From IMG/VR virus record IMGVR_UViG_3300027965_000006, positions 1-58,379 of that record: 58,379 bases of DNA; one strand, written 5' to 3'. The position numbers and the translations under genes were made by a program. Under the pieces are notes generated by a model. The model had not been told where the DNA came from. It saw only the letters and a list, made by a program, of their open reading frames with translations, and did not search any database. Source of the stretch: a virus. This document shows, piece by piece, positions 7,426 through 14,605 of this stretch (the first letter of the stretch is position 1; the number at the start of each line of letters is the position of its first letter).

Positions 7426-8018
7426 GCCGACCCACTCCCGAGGACATCGAGGCCGCCAAGACGCCAGCCGGTGGCTGGACGCGCGAGCAGCTCGCACAAT
7501 GGGGCGTGCCGTGGCCGCCGCCGGTCGGCTGGCGCGATCGGCTATGCGCGGATGCGGCCCTTAACCGGCCGCTCGACGATGGCGATCGACCGCAATGGCG
7601 ATCGGTCGGGCGCGCGTCCCAGGACGCTACTCGCGTGTCGGAATATACGCTCGCCCTTAAGCCGCACTGCGACAGCCCAATAGAGGTCATGCTCGGCGCG
7701 CATCTGCGATGGATCATCGCGAAGCGCCAAGCGTGGGCCGAGGCGCTTCCGCAATATCGCCTCCAGAGGTTCCGCTACGATTTCGCGATCAAGGTTCCGG
7801 GCCTTCTATTGTCGCCGATCGTCCTGATCGAATGTGACGGCGCCGAATTTCACTCGACCGCAGCGCAGATCGCCAACGATCAAAAGAAAGACGCCCTCGC
7901 CGCCGAAATTGGCGCTGCCATGTTCCGCTTCACCGGCAAAGACATCGTGCGCGACCCGCACGGATGCGCATTGCTGGCGTTCACCGAGTTCATGCGACGG
8001 ACGGCGAACCTGCGATGA
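7422..8018 (+). CDS. DUF559/Vsr-like PD-(D/E)XK endonuclease
   Basis: 198 aa. The C-terminal nuclease fold shows SPIEVML (E88), FRYDFAI (D120) and LIECDGAEFH (E137, D139, H143), as in very-short-patch-like and DUF559 nucleases. The N-terminal 40 residues carry a separate GGWTREQLAQWGVPWPPP segment, possibly a DNA-binding or targeting module. Coupled to the methylase upstream, so a modification/nicking pairing is conceivable; homing or mismatch nicking are alternatives. Confidence 0.75.
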   Translation: MSRPTPEDIEAAKTPAGGWTREQLAQWGVPWPPPVGWRDRLCADAALNRPLDDGDRPQWRSVGRASQDATRVSEYTLALKPHCDSPIEVMLGAHLRWIIAKRQAWAEALPQYRLQRFRYDFAIKVPGLLLSPIVLIECDGAEFHSTAAQIANDQKKDALAAEIGAAMFRFTGKDIVRDPHGCALLAFTEFMRRTANLR

Positions 8019-8767
8019 CGCCGATCGCCGACATGGCAGAACAGCTGCTCGCGGCCGGCGTGTCCGCGGAGCACGTCGTCGCCGCTATTCGGGCGGCCGA
8101 GCGCACAGCTGCGCTGGCGCGTTCCACCGGAATTCCGGTGGATGCAGCTGCCGAAAAACGGCGCGCATGGGATCGAGCAAGGAAAGCAAAGGCCGCAAAT
8201 TCCACCGGAATTCCACCGGAAATTCCACCGGACCAAGAAACCGCTCTTTCTTCTTCTAAGGAAAAAGATGCTCATCAAGTTCCTAAGAAAGAAAGAGCGC
8301 GTGGCGAAAAACTTCCACCGGATTGGAAGCCTAGCGAACAGCACTACGCCCAAGGCGCCGAACTCGGCCTCGATCGCCAGCAGGTCGACGGCCAAGGCGA
8401 AGACATGCGGCTATGGGCTCGAGCAAACGAGCACCGCGCGGTGGCGCGAAAGTCAGACTGGGATCTCACGTTTTCGGGCTGGATGAGGAGGAACTGCAAT
8501 GGGCACGGAACTCGCAACGATCGAGCCAATTCTGCCGCTCGACCAGGCGCGACCGGCGCGGATGCCATCCTTGCCGGGATGGGTCGAATTGCGTCTCGCA
8601 TCCCTCGCGAGGGTCGTCCAGGTGGACCAGGCGGGGAAATACCGCGAAGCCCCGACGCTTCCGCGGGATCTCCTCCCGATCGACAGTCAGAAGGCGATGC
8701 TGCGGCAGCACGTCGCCGCGCTGAACAAGAGCTGCTCGATGACGCCCGAAGCGGACGCTGGGGCTGA
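8015..8767 (+). CDS. DnaT-like phage replication protein
   Basis: 250 aa. Residues 97-160 (GEKLPPDWKPSEQH ... DWDLTFSGWMRRN) match the C-terminal ssDNA-binding module of DnaT/replication-initiation proteins of temperate phages. The N-terminal region is helical. After residue 160 the frame stays open for about 90 residues, with a plausible ADAILAGMGRIASRI segment, but overlaps the next gene. It probably recruits host replication machinery. Confidence 0.7.
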   Translation: MTPIADMAEQLLAAGVSAEHVVAAIRAAERTAALARSTGIPVDAAAEKRRAWDRARKAKAANSTGIPPEIPPDQETALSSSKEKDAHQVPKKERARGEKLPPDWKPSEQHYAQGAELGLDRQQVDGQGEDMRLWARANEHRAVARKSDWDLTFSGWMRRNCNGHGTRNDRANSAARPGATGADAILAGMGRIASRIPREGRPGGPGGEIPRSPDASAGSPPDRQSEGDAAAARRRAEQELLDDARSGRWG

Positions 8768-9173
8768 GGCGGCGACGCTCGTGATCGTGACGAAGATGCT
8801 GCTGGCGCTTGCCGGCCAGCGCACGAGCGAAACCGGGGCTGAGGCGAAGGGCGAGGCCTACATGGCCGCGCTGGACGATATTCCGGCGTGGGCGGTCGAC
8901 GAGGCGGTGCGCGGTTGGTACCGCGGATCGAGCCGGCAGTTGGATCCTCGACAACCCCACGATTTCCGATATGCGCCGGCGCCGGCTGTGCTGCGGCGGC
9001 TGGCGAAAATCGAGGCTTTCAAGGTCAAGGGCCGCGCGATCGCACTGCAGGCCTTGATCGATGCCGAGCCGAAGATCGAATACAGCGAGGAGCACTGCGC
9101 AACGATGCGCGAGCGGATCGCAGGACTATTTCTCGGGCGCCGCGCCGCAGAGCAGGCCAAGGCGGCGCTATGA
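8499..9173 (+). CDS. Putative replication accessory protein (helicase-loader-like position)
   Basis: 224 aa. The ATG at 8499 has a near-perfect Shine-Dalgarno (GAGGAGGAACTGCA), so this start is well supported although it lies 269 nt inside the previous gene in another frame. The protein is helical: VTKMLLALAGQRTSE, ALDDIPAWAVDEAVRGWYRG, then a C-terminal MRERIAGLFLGRR. Its position after a DnaT-like gene resembles lambda O-P pairs, but no P-loop is seen, so the role is inferred. Confidence 0.7.
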   Translation: MGTELATIEPILPLDQARPARMPSLPGWVELRLASLARVVQVDQAGKYREAPTLPRDLLPIDSQKAMLRQHVAALNKSCSMTPEADAGAEAATLVIVTKMLLALAGQRTSETGAEAKGEAYMAALDDIPAWAVDEAVRGWYRGSSRQLDPRQPHDFRYAPAPAVLRRLAKIEAFKVKGRAIALQALIDAEPKIEYSEEHCATMRERIAGLFLGRRAAEQAKAAL

Positions 9174-9356
9174 CTGCGGCAGCCCGTGGGCGAGATACTG
9201 GGCGAGCAACAGCTCGACCGTGCGCGGCACGTCCTGGCGCCCGGCGGCGATGCGCTGGGTGGATGACAGCGACAGCCCGAGCAATTCCGCGGTGCGCTTG
9301 CTCGCCGGGGTCAGCCCCAGCGAGCGCAGCGCGGCGAGATAGCGTGAGGTGGTCAT
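9168..9356 (-). CDS. Small HTH protein A, 62 aa (paralogue of 10454-10669)
   Basis: RYLAALRSLGLTPASKRTAE, then LLGLSLSSTQRIAAGRQ. The spacing of helices resembles a compact Cro-type fold. It aligns almost end to end with the protein at 10454-10669 (both have RYLA..., LGL.P, KRTA..LG, R..AG and GLP). TGATG coupling to the upstream gene; its stop overlaps the end of the replication gene on the other strand. Confidence 0.65.
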   Translation of the reverse strand: MTTSRYLAALRSLGLTPASKRTAELLGLSLSSTQRIAAGRQDVPRTVELLLAQYLAHGLPQS

Positions 9357-9568
9357 CAGATGTCGCCCGCCCGCAGCGCCCGACCGACGCGCTCAATCTC
9401 GTCCTCGCCGAGCCAATGGCTACGTTGCGGCTGCGCGATACGGATACGGCCGTCATCGGTCACCTCGACCTCACGGCAGTTGTAGATCGTCTTGATTCCG
9501 TCGATCAGCGCCTCGCGGTCGTTTTCGATCGCGGCGTTGATCCAACCCTGAGCCGTCATCGTCGTCAT
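9356..9568 (-). CDS. Hypothetical protein, 70 aa
   Basis: ATG 9568 chosen for its GGGAGAGACAG site; the longer frame runs through the promoter. Starts MTTMTAQGWINAAIEND, then shows an acidic, beta-rich core (VEVTDDGRIRIAQPQR). First gene of a two-gene operon with HTH protein A. Confidence 0.65.
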   Translation of the reverse strand: MTTMTAQGWINAAIENDREALIDGIKTIYNCREVEVTDDGRIRIAQPQRSHWLGEDEIERVGRALRAGDI

Positions 9569-9607
9569 CTGTCTCTCCCGTCCGGGCGACCATCGCCCAT
9601 GGACAGC

Positions 9608-9636
9608 AGGATATGTCATGGTGATGGATATGTCAA
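9608..9636 (-). promoter_or_regulatory. Promoter for the 9568-9168 operon
   Basis: Minus strand: TTGACA (9636-9631), 17-bp spacer, TATCCT (9613-9608). This is the closest match to a sigma-70 promoter among the accessory genes. Confidence 0.65.
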
Positions 9637-9643
9637 CATGACA
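9631..9643. promoter_or_regulatory. Candidate operator TGTCA-ACA-TGACA
   Basis: An inverted repeat overlapping the -35 of the above promoter. ATATGTCA also occurs directly repeated at 9611-9618 and 9628-9635, 17 bp apart, and CGTGATCACG (9644-9653) is a further palindrome. The regulator could be HTH protein A (autoregulation) or TetR. Confidence 0.45.
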
Positions 9644-9684
9644 CGTGATCACGTTATGTTACAACGGCAGGCCAAGGCAGGGGC

Positions 9685-9873
9685 ATGAGCGAGCCGATCG
9701 TACTGCGCTGCTCGCGCGATCTCGCGCTGCGCCTCGGGGCGGTCGCGCCGGACGATGCCGCGCACTTCCGCGCGCTCGCGGCCGCGGCGGGCGGCATGCT
9801 GATTCGCGACGTCGCGACCGGCTGGCCACTGTTCTGGCCGCCAGCGCGGGCCGAGGCTGTCAGTTCGCGGTAA
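9685..9873 (+). CDS. Hypothetical protein, 62 aa
   Basis: ATG at 9685 after AGGCAGGGGC. Ala/Arg-rich, with a possible short amphipathic helix (DDAAHFRALAAAAGG) and a Trp-containing end (GWPLFWPP). Lone plus-strand gene, divergent from the 9568 operon and overlapping the TetR 3' end. Unknown. Confidence 0.5.
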   Translation: MSEPIVLRCSRDLALRLGAVAPDDAAHFRALAAAAGGMLIRDVATGWPLFWPPARAEAVSSR

Positions 9874-10450
9874 TCTTTGCCGTCGCGTGGCGCGCCTTCT
9901 CCCCCGCGTAGCCGATCGCCCGCAGCGCCAGACCGATGATCGCCCGCTCGGTCTTTGGACCGGCCGCCCCCTGCAGAACCGAGGCCGTCAGCGCGCCCCA
10001 GACCGCGATTGCGACCAGCCCGGCGTCGCACGGCGGAATCTCCCGCCGGCGCACCGCTGCCTCGATTGCGTCCTGCAGCTCGCGGGTCACGCAAACCCAG
10101 TAGCCGGGCTCGCCGGCGAGCGAGCGCGTCAGGGGCAGGGAAAGCCGCGCCCGGGCGAGATACGCGCCCAGCGCCGCCGCCAGCCCCGCGGCGCTATCCT
10201 TGGGATGGCATGCCCGGATCGCGCCGAGATCCCGCTCGAGCCGCTGCGCCACCACGGCGGCGACGAGCTCGCCCAGGTTCGGAAAATGCAGGTAAAGCGT
10301 TCCGACCGCGATTCCGGCACCCGCGGCGACGTCATCCACGTTGATGGCGGACAGCCCGTCGCGCGCCGCTAGGTCGGCAGCTGCGGCCAGAATCTCCGCC
10401 CGCCGGCCGGCCAGACGCGCGAGCACCCGCTCGGTTCTTCGATAGGCCAT
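9860..10450 (-). CDS. TetR/AcrR-family transcriptional regulator
   Basis: 196 aa. The N-terminal HTH (about residues 12-58) contains RAEILAAAADLAARDGLSAI, then INVDDVAAGAGIAVGTLYLHF, the standard TetR signature ending in YxHF. The C-terminal helices would form the ligand pocket and dimer interface. It is unusual in a phage accessory block; it may regulate lysogenic or host efflux genes. It directly follows HTH protein B in the same direction. Confidence 0.88.
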   Translation of the reverse strand: MAYRRTERVLARLAGRRAEILAAAADLAARDGLSAINVDDVAAGAGIAVGTLYLHFPNLGELVAAVVAQRLERDLGAIRACHPKDSAAGLAAALGAYLARARLSLPLTRSLAGEPGYWVCVTRELQDAIEAAVRRREIPPCDAGLVAIAVWGALTASVLQGAAGPKTERAIIGLALRAIGYAGEKARHATAKITAN

Positions 10451-10453
10451 GGA

Positions 10454-10669
10454 TCAGGTCTCCTCGTCGTCAGGTAAGCCGAATTTCTGGAACATCCACA
10501 AGAGGCGCGCGAGCGTGCCGGTTACCGGCGAGGTTCCCGCGGACAATCGCGCGGCGTGGCGCGGCGTGACGCCGAGCATGTGCGCGGTGCGCTTGTCCAC
10601 ACCCGGACGAAGCCCCAGCTTTTCGATCGTCGCAAGGTAGCGCTTTCGGGTGTACTGTGTCCGCGTCAT
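10454..10669 (-). CDS. Small HTH protein B, 71 aa (paralogue of 9168-9356)
   Basis: ATG 10669 chosen after GGAACGCACC. Contains RYLATIEKLGLRPGVDKRTA, then HMLGVTPRHAARLSAG, aligning with HTH protein A. Immediately upstream of tetR (3-bp gap), so the two are co-transcribed. Confidence 0.65.
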   Translation of the reverse strand: MTRTQYTRKRYLATIEKLGLRPGVDKRTAHMLGVTPRHAARLSAGTSPVTGTLARLLWMFQKFGLPDDEET

Positions 10670-10721
10670 GGTGCGTTCCCTGGGTTGCCCTCGCTGGGCC
10701 CTGGTCGAGCCGCGATGATAA

Positions 10722-10751
10722 GGCCCGGGCGGGCGCCAACCCGCCCGGGCC
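10722..10751. terminator. Strong stem-loop terminator
   Basis: Perfect 12-bp GC stem (GGCCCGGGCGGG / CCCGCCCGGGCC) with a 6-nt loop. GCTTTTCG follows on the plus strand and TTATCATC on the minus strand. It ends the leftward operon 11865-10762 and insulates the HTH-B/tetR pair. Confidence 0.75.
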
Positions 10752-10761
10752 GCTTTTCGTT

Positions 10762-10998
10762 TCACAAACTCAACCGATCATTGGCCGCCTGATCCTCGTA
10801 TCGGATCGTATTGTTGCAGTCCCACATCGGGCCACAGAATCGGGAAAGAACGGGCTGACCTTGCAGTTCCGCGCGATGGCGCGGGTTGTCGTTCAGCTTG
10901 ATCACGTCGACGCCGGCCGCGGCGGCCCAAGCGAATATGTCGGTTGGCTGCGTTACGATCATATGCCCGTCAACGATCTGCACGATTTTGTATCGCAT
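10762..10998 (-). CDS. Hypothetical protein, 78 aa
   Basis: Starts MRYKIVQIVDGHMIV. An alpha/beta-like N-terminal half (DIFAWAAAAGVDVIKLND) is followed by a polar tail containing a Cys pair (RFCGPMWDC). Last gene of the leftward operon before the terminator. Not recognised. Confidence 0.65.
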   Translation of the reverse strand: MRYKIVQIVDGHMIVTQPTDIFAWAAAAGVDVIKLNDNPRHRAELQGQPVLSRFCGPMWDCNNTIRYEDQAANDRLSL

Positions 10999-11002
10999 GG
11001 TT

Positions 11003-11191
11003 TCATCCTCGCTGTTTGATCAGGTCTTCCAAGTCGATCTGCGCCGGGCTATCGCCAAACAGCCCGACGTCGCACGGTTGCTGCGGCCGAACGGGTCGCA
11101 GGGGTTGCTTGGCGCGCTCGTGCGCGATGCCGTCTCGGCGCGGCGGATTGCCGGCAAGATCAAGCTGGCGCGGGTCATCGGTCAGGATCAT
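11003..11191 (-). CDS. Hypothetical protein, 62 aa
   Basis: Starts MILTDDPRQLDLAG and ends CDVGLFGDSPAQIDLEDL. Small DxxLFG-containing proteins of this shape are common in phage accessory regions. ATG overlaps the stop of the upstream gene. Confidence 0.6.
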   Translation of the reverse strand: MILTDDPRQLDLAGNPPRRDGIAHERAKQPLRPVRPQQPCDVGLFGDSPAQIDLEDLIKQRG

Positions 11192-11364
11192 TGATCCATC
11201 CCCAGAATACGGCGGCGCTCGCTATCCAACTCGGCGATGCGACGCTTGATCTTGATTTTCTCGGCGAGTGTAAGACTGGAAGTCTGCAGCAATAACTGCA
11301 GATCTCCGATCTTGCGAAAAATCTCGCCCGATTGGTCGAATTGCTCTTTGGTGATGACGCGCAT
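11188..11364 (-). CDS. Small coiled-coil protein, 58 aa
   Basis: ATG 11364 with an AGGGAGGGCCAC site. A single long helix with heptads (EIFRKIGDLQLLLQ, LAEKIKIKRRIAELDSERRR). Unknown. Confidence 0.6.
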   Translation of the reverse strand: MRVITKEQFDQSGEIFRKIGDLQLLLQTSSLTLAEKIKIKRRIAELDSERRRILGMDQ

Positions 11365-11374
11365 GTGGCCCTCC

Positions 11375-11644
11375 CTAAAACGTATCCAACAGATCGACCG
11401 GGATGCGCCGGTCCGGGAACACCGCGTCGCAGTAATCGAACAACGCCTGCGACATCTCGAATTTGCAGCGATGCACGATCTCGGCGAACGGCCCGCTCGT
11501 GCGATTCGCCAGCATGGCGCGAGTCGACCTATAGACGCGTACCGTCGACCCGCCACGCTCGCGCCGCACCTTGGCGGCGGTGCGGAAATCGTCATCGAAG
11601 GGAGTGAACATGCTCAGTCCCTCCAGCAAGGCGTTCATTGTCAT
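11375..11644 (-). CDS. Hypothetical protein, 89 aa
   Basis: Starts MTMNALLEGLSMFTPF at an ATGA overlap. Basic, mixed alpha/beta (STVRVYRSTRAML, FAEIVHRCKFEMSQALFDYC). Unknown. Confidence 0.6.
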   Translation of the reverse strand: MTMNALLEGLSMFTPFDDDFRTAAKVRRERGGSTVRVYRSTRAMLANRTSGPFAEIVHRCKFEMSQALFDYCDAVFPDRRIPVDLLDTF

Positions 11645-11865
11645 CCCTCCACGCGGTTGTCGAAGATGATGCGGTCGCGGTTCCAGATGCGGCCGTTGTA
11701 CGAAAAGCGTCCGATAATCTGATTAGATCCGCCGACGCGCACGGCCGGAGTAGGGAAGGTGCGCATGCCCTCGCCGCTCGCATCACGGATGCGGCTGTAG
11801 GCGCGCGAAAGGTCCGCAAGCGTCGCCGCCTCGACCATCTGGCCTCGAAGGTTAAAGAACCACAT
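11641..11865 (-). CDS. Hypothetical protein, 74 aa; first gene of leftward operon
   Basis: ATG 11865 follows GAGGAAACCAAA. Starts MWFFNLRGQMVEAATL, then RVGGSNQIIGRFSYNGRIWN, beta-rich. Driven by the promoter at 11912-11941. Confidence 0.65.
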   Translation of the reverse strand: MWFFNLRGQMVEAATLADLSRAYSRIRDASGEGMRTFPTPAVRVGGSNQIIGRFSYNGRIWNRDRIIFDNRVEG

Positions 11866-11911
11866 TTTGGTTTCCTCGCTGTTGTTCCCGGCGCCAACCA
11901 GGAATGACGAG

Positions 11912-11941
11912 ACAATAGCACGCCTGATGACAAAATGTCAG
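11912..11941 (-). promoter_or_regulatory. Candidate promoter for the 11865-10762 operon
   Basis: Minus strand CTGACA (11941-11936), 18-bp spacer, TATTGT (11917-11912). The -35 lies inside the palindrome cluster. Confidence 0.5.
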
Positions 11942-11967
11942 CGGACATTTCCGCACAATAGCGGAAA
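11928..11967. repeat. Cluster of three overlapping palindromes
   Basis: TGACA-AAA-TGTCA (11928-11940), AAATGTC-AGCG-GACATTT (11933-11950) and TTTCCGC-ACAATA-GCGGAAA (11948-11967) overlap each other. The second shares arms with 5529-5542. Likely a multi-site operator or a replication/packaging element. The rest of the 317-bp gap 11866-12182 holds no convincing gene. Confidence 0.5.
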
Positions 11968-12043
11968 GAATGGCCACGTTCTCATTTCTTCGATGGTCGA
12001 CGCGGCCGCGAGTGAAATCGCCAACGCGCAACAAAACGCCGAA

Positions 12044-12060
12044 AGGTCCGAATCGGACCT
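12044..12060. repeat. Palindrome AGGTCCG-AAT-CGGACCT
   Basis: Perfect 7-bp arms in the intergenic region upstream of the GIY-YIG gene; possible operator for the rightward transcript. Confidence 0.4.
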
Positions 12061-12182
12061 AACTCGCCCAACGAAATCAACAACAACGTACCATCTTGAC
12101 AAGCGCTGCCGACTTGGCGTCGTCTCGCGCGCGGCACAGTCGCCCCGTTGAAACGAATGCAATCTCAGTACATCATGCTGCC

Positions 12183-12677
12183 ATGGAAAGGCCAACCCGC
12201 GAAACCCTGATCGCCGACGCTCGCCAAGCCAAGGCGGCCGCTCTTGAGCAGCGCGACGTCAAGGCCATCGACGCCGCAAGCGATCTCCTCCGCCAGCTCG
12301 GCGACGACCGCTTTACCGAGCAAGAGCGGCAAGAGATCAGCCTGATCGCCGAGCTCGACGCCATCGGCACTGCGCTCTATCGCCATTTCGACCATGACGG
12401 ACGATTGCTCTATGTCGGCATCTCGTTGAGCGCCGTCACGCGCACCGCACAACACCGCAGTCGCGCCCCCTGGTTCAGCCAGATCACGCGAATCGAGATC
12501 GAGTGGCACAAGTCCCGCTCAGCCGCAGCACTTGCCGAAAAGCGCGCAATCAAGGCCGAGCGCCCGCTCTACAACATCGTCCACAACGAGGCCGACAATG
12601 GCGACCCTGACAAACCCCAAACACGAACGGTTCGCGCAGGAACTCGCAAACGGCGTAAGTGCAAGTCAGGCCTATGA
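12183..12677 (+). CDS. GIY-YIG nuclease
   Basis: 164 aa. The central domain has ALYRHFDHDGRLLYVGIS (GIY..YVG variant: LYR...LYVG), an Arg in AVTRTAQHRSRAPWF, and a C-terminal AEKRAIKAERPLYN with catalytic-type Glu and Asn. The N-terminal 45 residues are helical. Free-standing GIY-YIG genes beside terminase are usually homing or packaging-linked. Its 3' end overlaps the small terminase start by 80 nt. A TTGACA at 12096 has no good -10 partner. Confidence 0.8.
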   Translation: MERPTRETLIADARQAKAAALEQRDVKAIDAASDLLRQLGDDRFTEQERQEISLIAELDAIGTALYRHFDHDGRLLYVGISLSAVTRTAQHRSRAPWFSQITRIEIEWHKSRSAAALAEKRAIKAERPLYNIVHNEADNGDPDKPQTRTVRAGTRKRRKCKSGL

Positions 12678-13128
12678 AAAAGCCGGCTTCAGGCCCAATC
12701 GGCCAAACGCTTCGCGCCTACGACACTCCGAACACATAAAGCAACGCGTCGCCGAATTGCTCGCGGCAAGGCAGCGGCAAGCCGAGAAAGCGTCCGAAAA
12801 AGCCCTGCGCGAGCTCGCAATCGATCGCCGATGGGTGCTAGAGCGCCTCGTCACGAACGCCACGACCGCGCTGGAGAACGGCGACGGCAGCGTTGCAAAC
12901 CGCGCGCTTGAGCTGATCGGGATTGAGCATGGCATGTTTATCAAGCGCAGTGAGACCGGCGGCCCCGGCGATTTCGCCGCGATCCAGAGCGCGCAAGACC
13001 TGATTGCTCAAGTCCGTCAACAGCTTGGCGACAAGTTTGCTGACTTCCTCGCCAGCGAGCTCGGTGCCGACGACGTGCCGCCGATCGACTTGGCAACGGT
13101 TGAGACCGCCAATCGAGACGCGACATAA
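12598..13128 (+). CDS. Terminase small subunit
   Basis: 176 aa from ATG 12598; the frame upstream is a shadow of the nuclease. The N-terminal DNA-binding region NPKHERFAQELANGVSASQA, then YEKAGFRPNR, is the typical TerS helix-turn-helix, followed by helical oligomerisation segments (HIKQRVAELLAARQRQ) and an acidic tail. It recognises packaging sites and feeds DNA to TerL. TerL is unusually distant (12.3 kb away, across the glycan operon). Confidence 0.85.
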   Translation: MATLTNPKHERFAQELANGVSASQAYEKAGFRPNRPNASRLRHSEHIKQRVAELLAARQRQAEKASEKALRELAIDRRWVLERLVTNATTALENGDGSVANRALELIGIEHGMFIKRSETGGPGDFAAIQSAQDLIAQVRQQLGDKFADFLASELGADDVPPIDLATVETANRDAT

Positions 13129-13334
13129 CAAGGCGTTACACCTAAGTCATTGATATTGCTTGGTCTAGTTGTTCAATCAGGCAGCGTGACCGCCGCGCAA
13201 CCGGATCGACTTGGCGCGCGCCGCGGCCGGCCGGCGGAGGAAAAAGGGGGTCCGGTGCATACGGCGGCAGGGCTCGGCTGGATTGCGCTGGCCAAAACGC
13301 GGTCCCTCCGCTCCCCAAAACATAGGAGGTTCCG

Positions 13335-13544
13335 ATGCGCGGGGTTCGGTACGATACGGCGGGCATTGAAGAAGGGGACCCGTCTCTGTGGTAGGATGCG
13401 GTGCTTCGGGGCCCGCCTGAACGGGCGTCGGCGGTATACGGGGGCAAACCCGGGAGTGGTCACCCGGTCCGGCGCGCGAGCGCCCATCCAATCCGCGAGG
13501 CGGTGCAAGACCTCACCGCGCGGTTTTCCGGGGACCCGTTCTGA
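13335..13544 (+). pseudogene. Amber-interrupted 68-residue ORF
   Basis: ATG 13335 has a textbook AGGAGGTTCCG site. The frame gives MRGVRYDTAGIEEGDPSLW, then TAG (13392-13394), then continues in frame for 49 residues, including HPIREAVQDLTARFSGDP, to TGA 13544. The downstream part looks like real protein. Either an amber mutation broke the gene, readthrough occurs, or only the 19-residue peptide is made. The 206 bp between TerS and this ORF shows only GC-rich repeats. Confidence 0.5.
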
Positions 13545-13559
13545 TGCAGGGAGGTTCCG

Positions 13560-13892
13560 ATGAACAGACGCTCGTTGCTTAAGGTCCTGGCGGGGTTGCC
13601 GCTGGTCGGGGCGCTGTTTCGGATCGAGGGGGTCTCGGCGTCGCCTGTGCCGGCTCGGCGCGTCTATGCGGCTGCTGGTGCGACGGTGACGTGTGCGAAC
13701 GGGCACCCGATCTGCGATTTTGCGGAGACGGTGTATTTCGGGGACTTTCAGGACCTGCCGCGGCAACTGGGAAACTGGCGGCAGGCTGAGCCGGTGGTTG
13801 GACAGTGCCCGATACCGGGGTGCGCGCGGTGCGGCGCGGCGTTTACGGATGGGACCCGGTGGCACTTTGCCGATGGGTGGCGCCGATCATAG
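13560..13892 (+). CDS. Exported/membrane-anchored Cys-rich protein, 110 aa
   Basis: ATG preceded by AGGGAGGTTCCG, nearly the same ribosome site as the ORF upstream. N-terminal NRRSLLKVLAGLPLVGAL is a signal or anchor with an RR pair. The mature part has C..GHPIC and CPIPGCARCGA, a probable zinc knuckle, and ends FADGWRRS. Unknown role. Confidence 0.7.
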   Translation: MNRRSLLKVLAGLPLVGALFRIEGVSASPVPARRVYAAAGATVTCANGHPICDFAETVYFGDFQDLPRQLGNWRQAEPVVGQCPIPGCARCGAAFTDGTRWHFADGWRRS

Positions 13893-14171
13893 GCCTCGAT
13901 AACCGTACATCGCGCGCCGCATCTCAGCGTCCATTTTTGCCGAGATTTCACGCCGCAATTGGTCGGCAATGGCTGGATGGACGATCAGCGTTCCGTCGAC
14001 GTGCTGTAGCGCAATCGGCTTGTGGCGGATGATGATGTTCTGGCGATGCCCCTGCTGGCGGCGCCGCTCGGCTCGCGAGGGCGAGCGCACGCGTGACCAA
14101 TCCTCGATCGGCTCGTAGGCTTCGGCGCTCTCGATTATGCGCACACCGGCGAACGTGCTCATGGTCGTCAC
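13887..14171 (-). CDS. Hypothetical protein, 94 aa
   Basis: GTG at 14171 overlaps the upstream stop (GTGA); ATG 14162 is an alternative with GAGG upstream. Basic centre (SRAERRRQQGHRQNIIIRHK) and a helical end (AIADQLRREISAKMDAEMRR). Terminal gene of the leftward glycan operon. Confidence 0.6.
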   Translation of the reverse strand: MTTMSTFAGVRIIESAEAYEPIEDWSRVRSPSRAERRRQQGHRQNIIIRHKPIALQHVDGTLIVHPAIADQLRREISAKMDAEMRRAMYGYRGL

Positions 14172-14581
14172 CTCACCGGATCCCCGGTGTCGTGGTGGAA
14201 GGATGAGCCGGAGGTCGCAGCAGGCGCGCTCGGGCTAGGAGGAGGGGCAGGCTGAAAGGTGGGGCCGTCGAGCGGGGGGCCTCCGTTGCCCATGGCCTGC
14301 TGCATGGCGACGAGCTGGTCGTCGTAGGCTTTGATCTGGTCGAAATGGGACCCGGCGCCGGCGAGGTGCTGCTCGAAGGCGTCGAGGATTTTGGCGCCGC
14401 GGTCCGATTCGGAGGCGGCTTTGGCGGTCAGGGTGTTGGCGCGCTGGATGTTCTGGGCGAGGCGCTGGATGTCGATGGTTGGCATGGGCTTCTCCATGGC
14501 GGCCGCGACGGCGGCGAGGTACGGGCGCATGCGGTATCGCGCGAGGTCGGCGATGAGTTTCGGGTCGAAGTAGTACCGCAT
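14168..14581 (-). CDS. Hypothetical coiled-coil protein, 137 aa
   Basis: Starts MRYYFDPKLIADLARYR. The middle is helical (RLAQNIQRANTLTAK, ILDAFEQHLAGAGSHFDQIK) and the tail is Pro-rich and low complexity (APPPSPSAP). It follows neuB in the same direction. Unknown. Confidence 0.6.
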   Translation of the reverse strand: MRYYFDPKLIADLARYRMRPYLAAVAAAMEKPMPTIDIQRLAQNIQRANTLTAKAASESDRGAKILDAFEQHLAGAGSHFDQIKAYDDQLVAMQQAMGNGGPPLDGPTFQPAPPPSPSAPAATSGSSFHHDTGDPVR

Positions 14582-14605
14582 CGGGACCCGGGTTGGAACA
14601 TGGGT

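Noticed and set aside
13173-13865. 230-codon minus-strand frame
   Set aside because: Low-complexity Arg/Pro composition and overlap with the signal-peptide gene at 13560 on the other strand.
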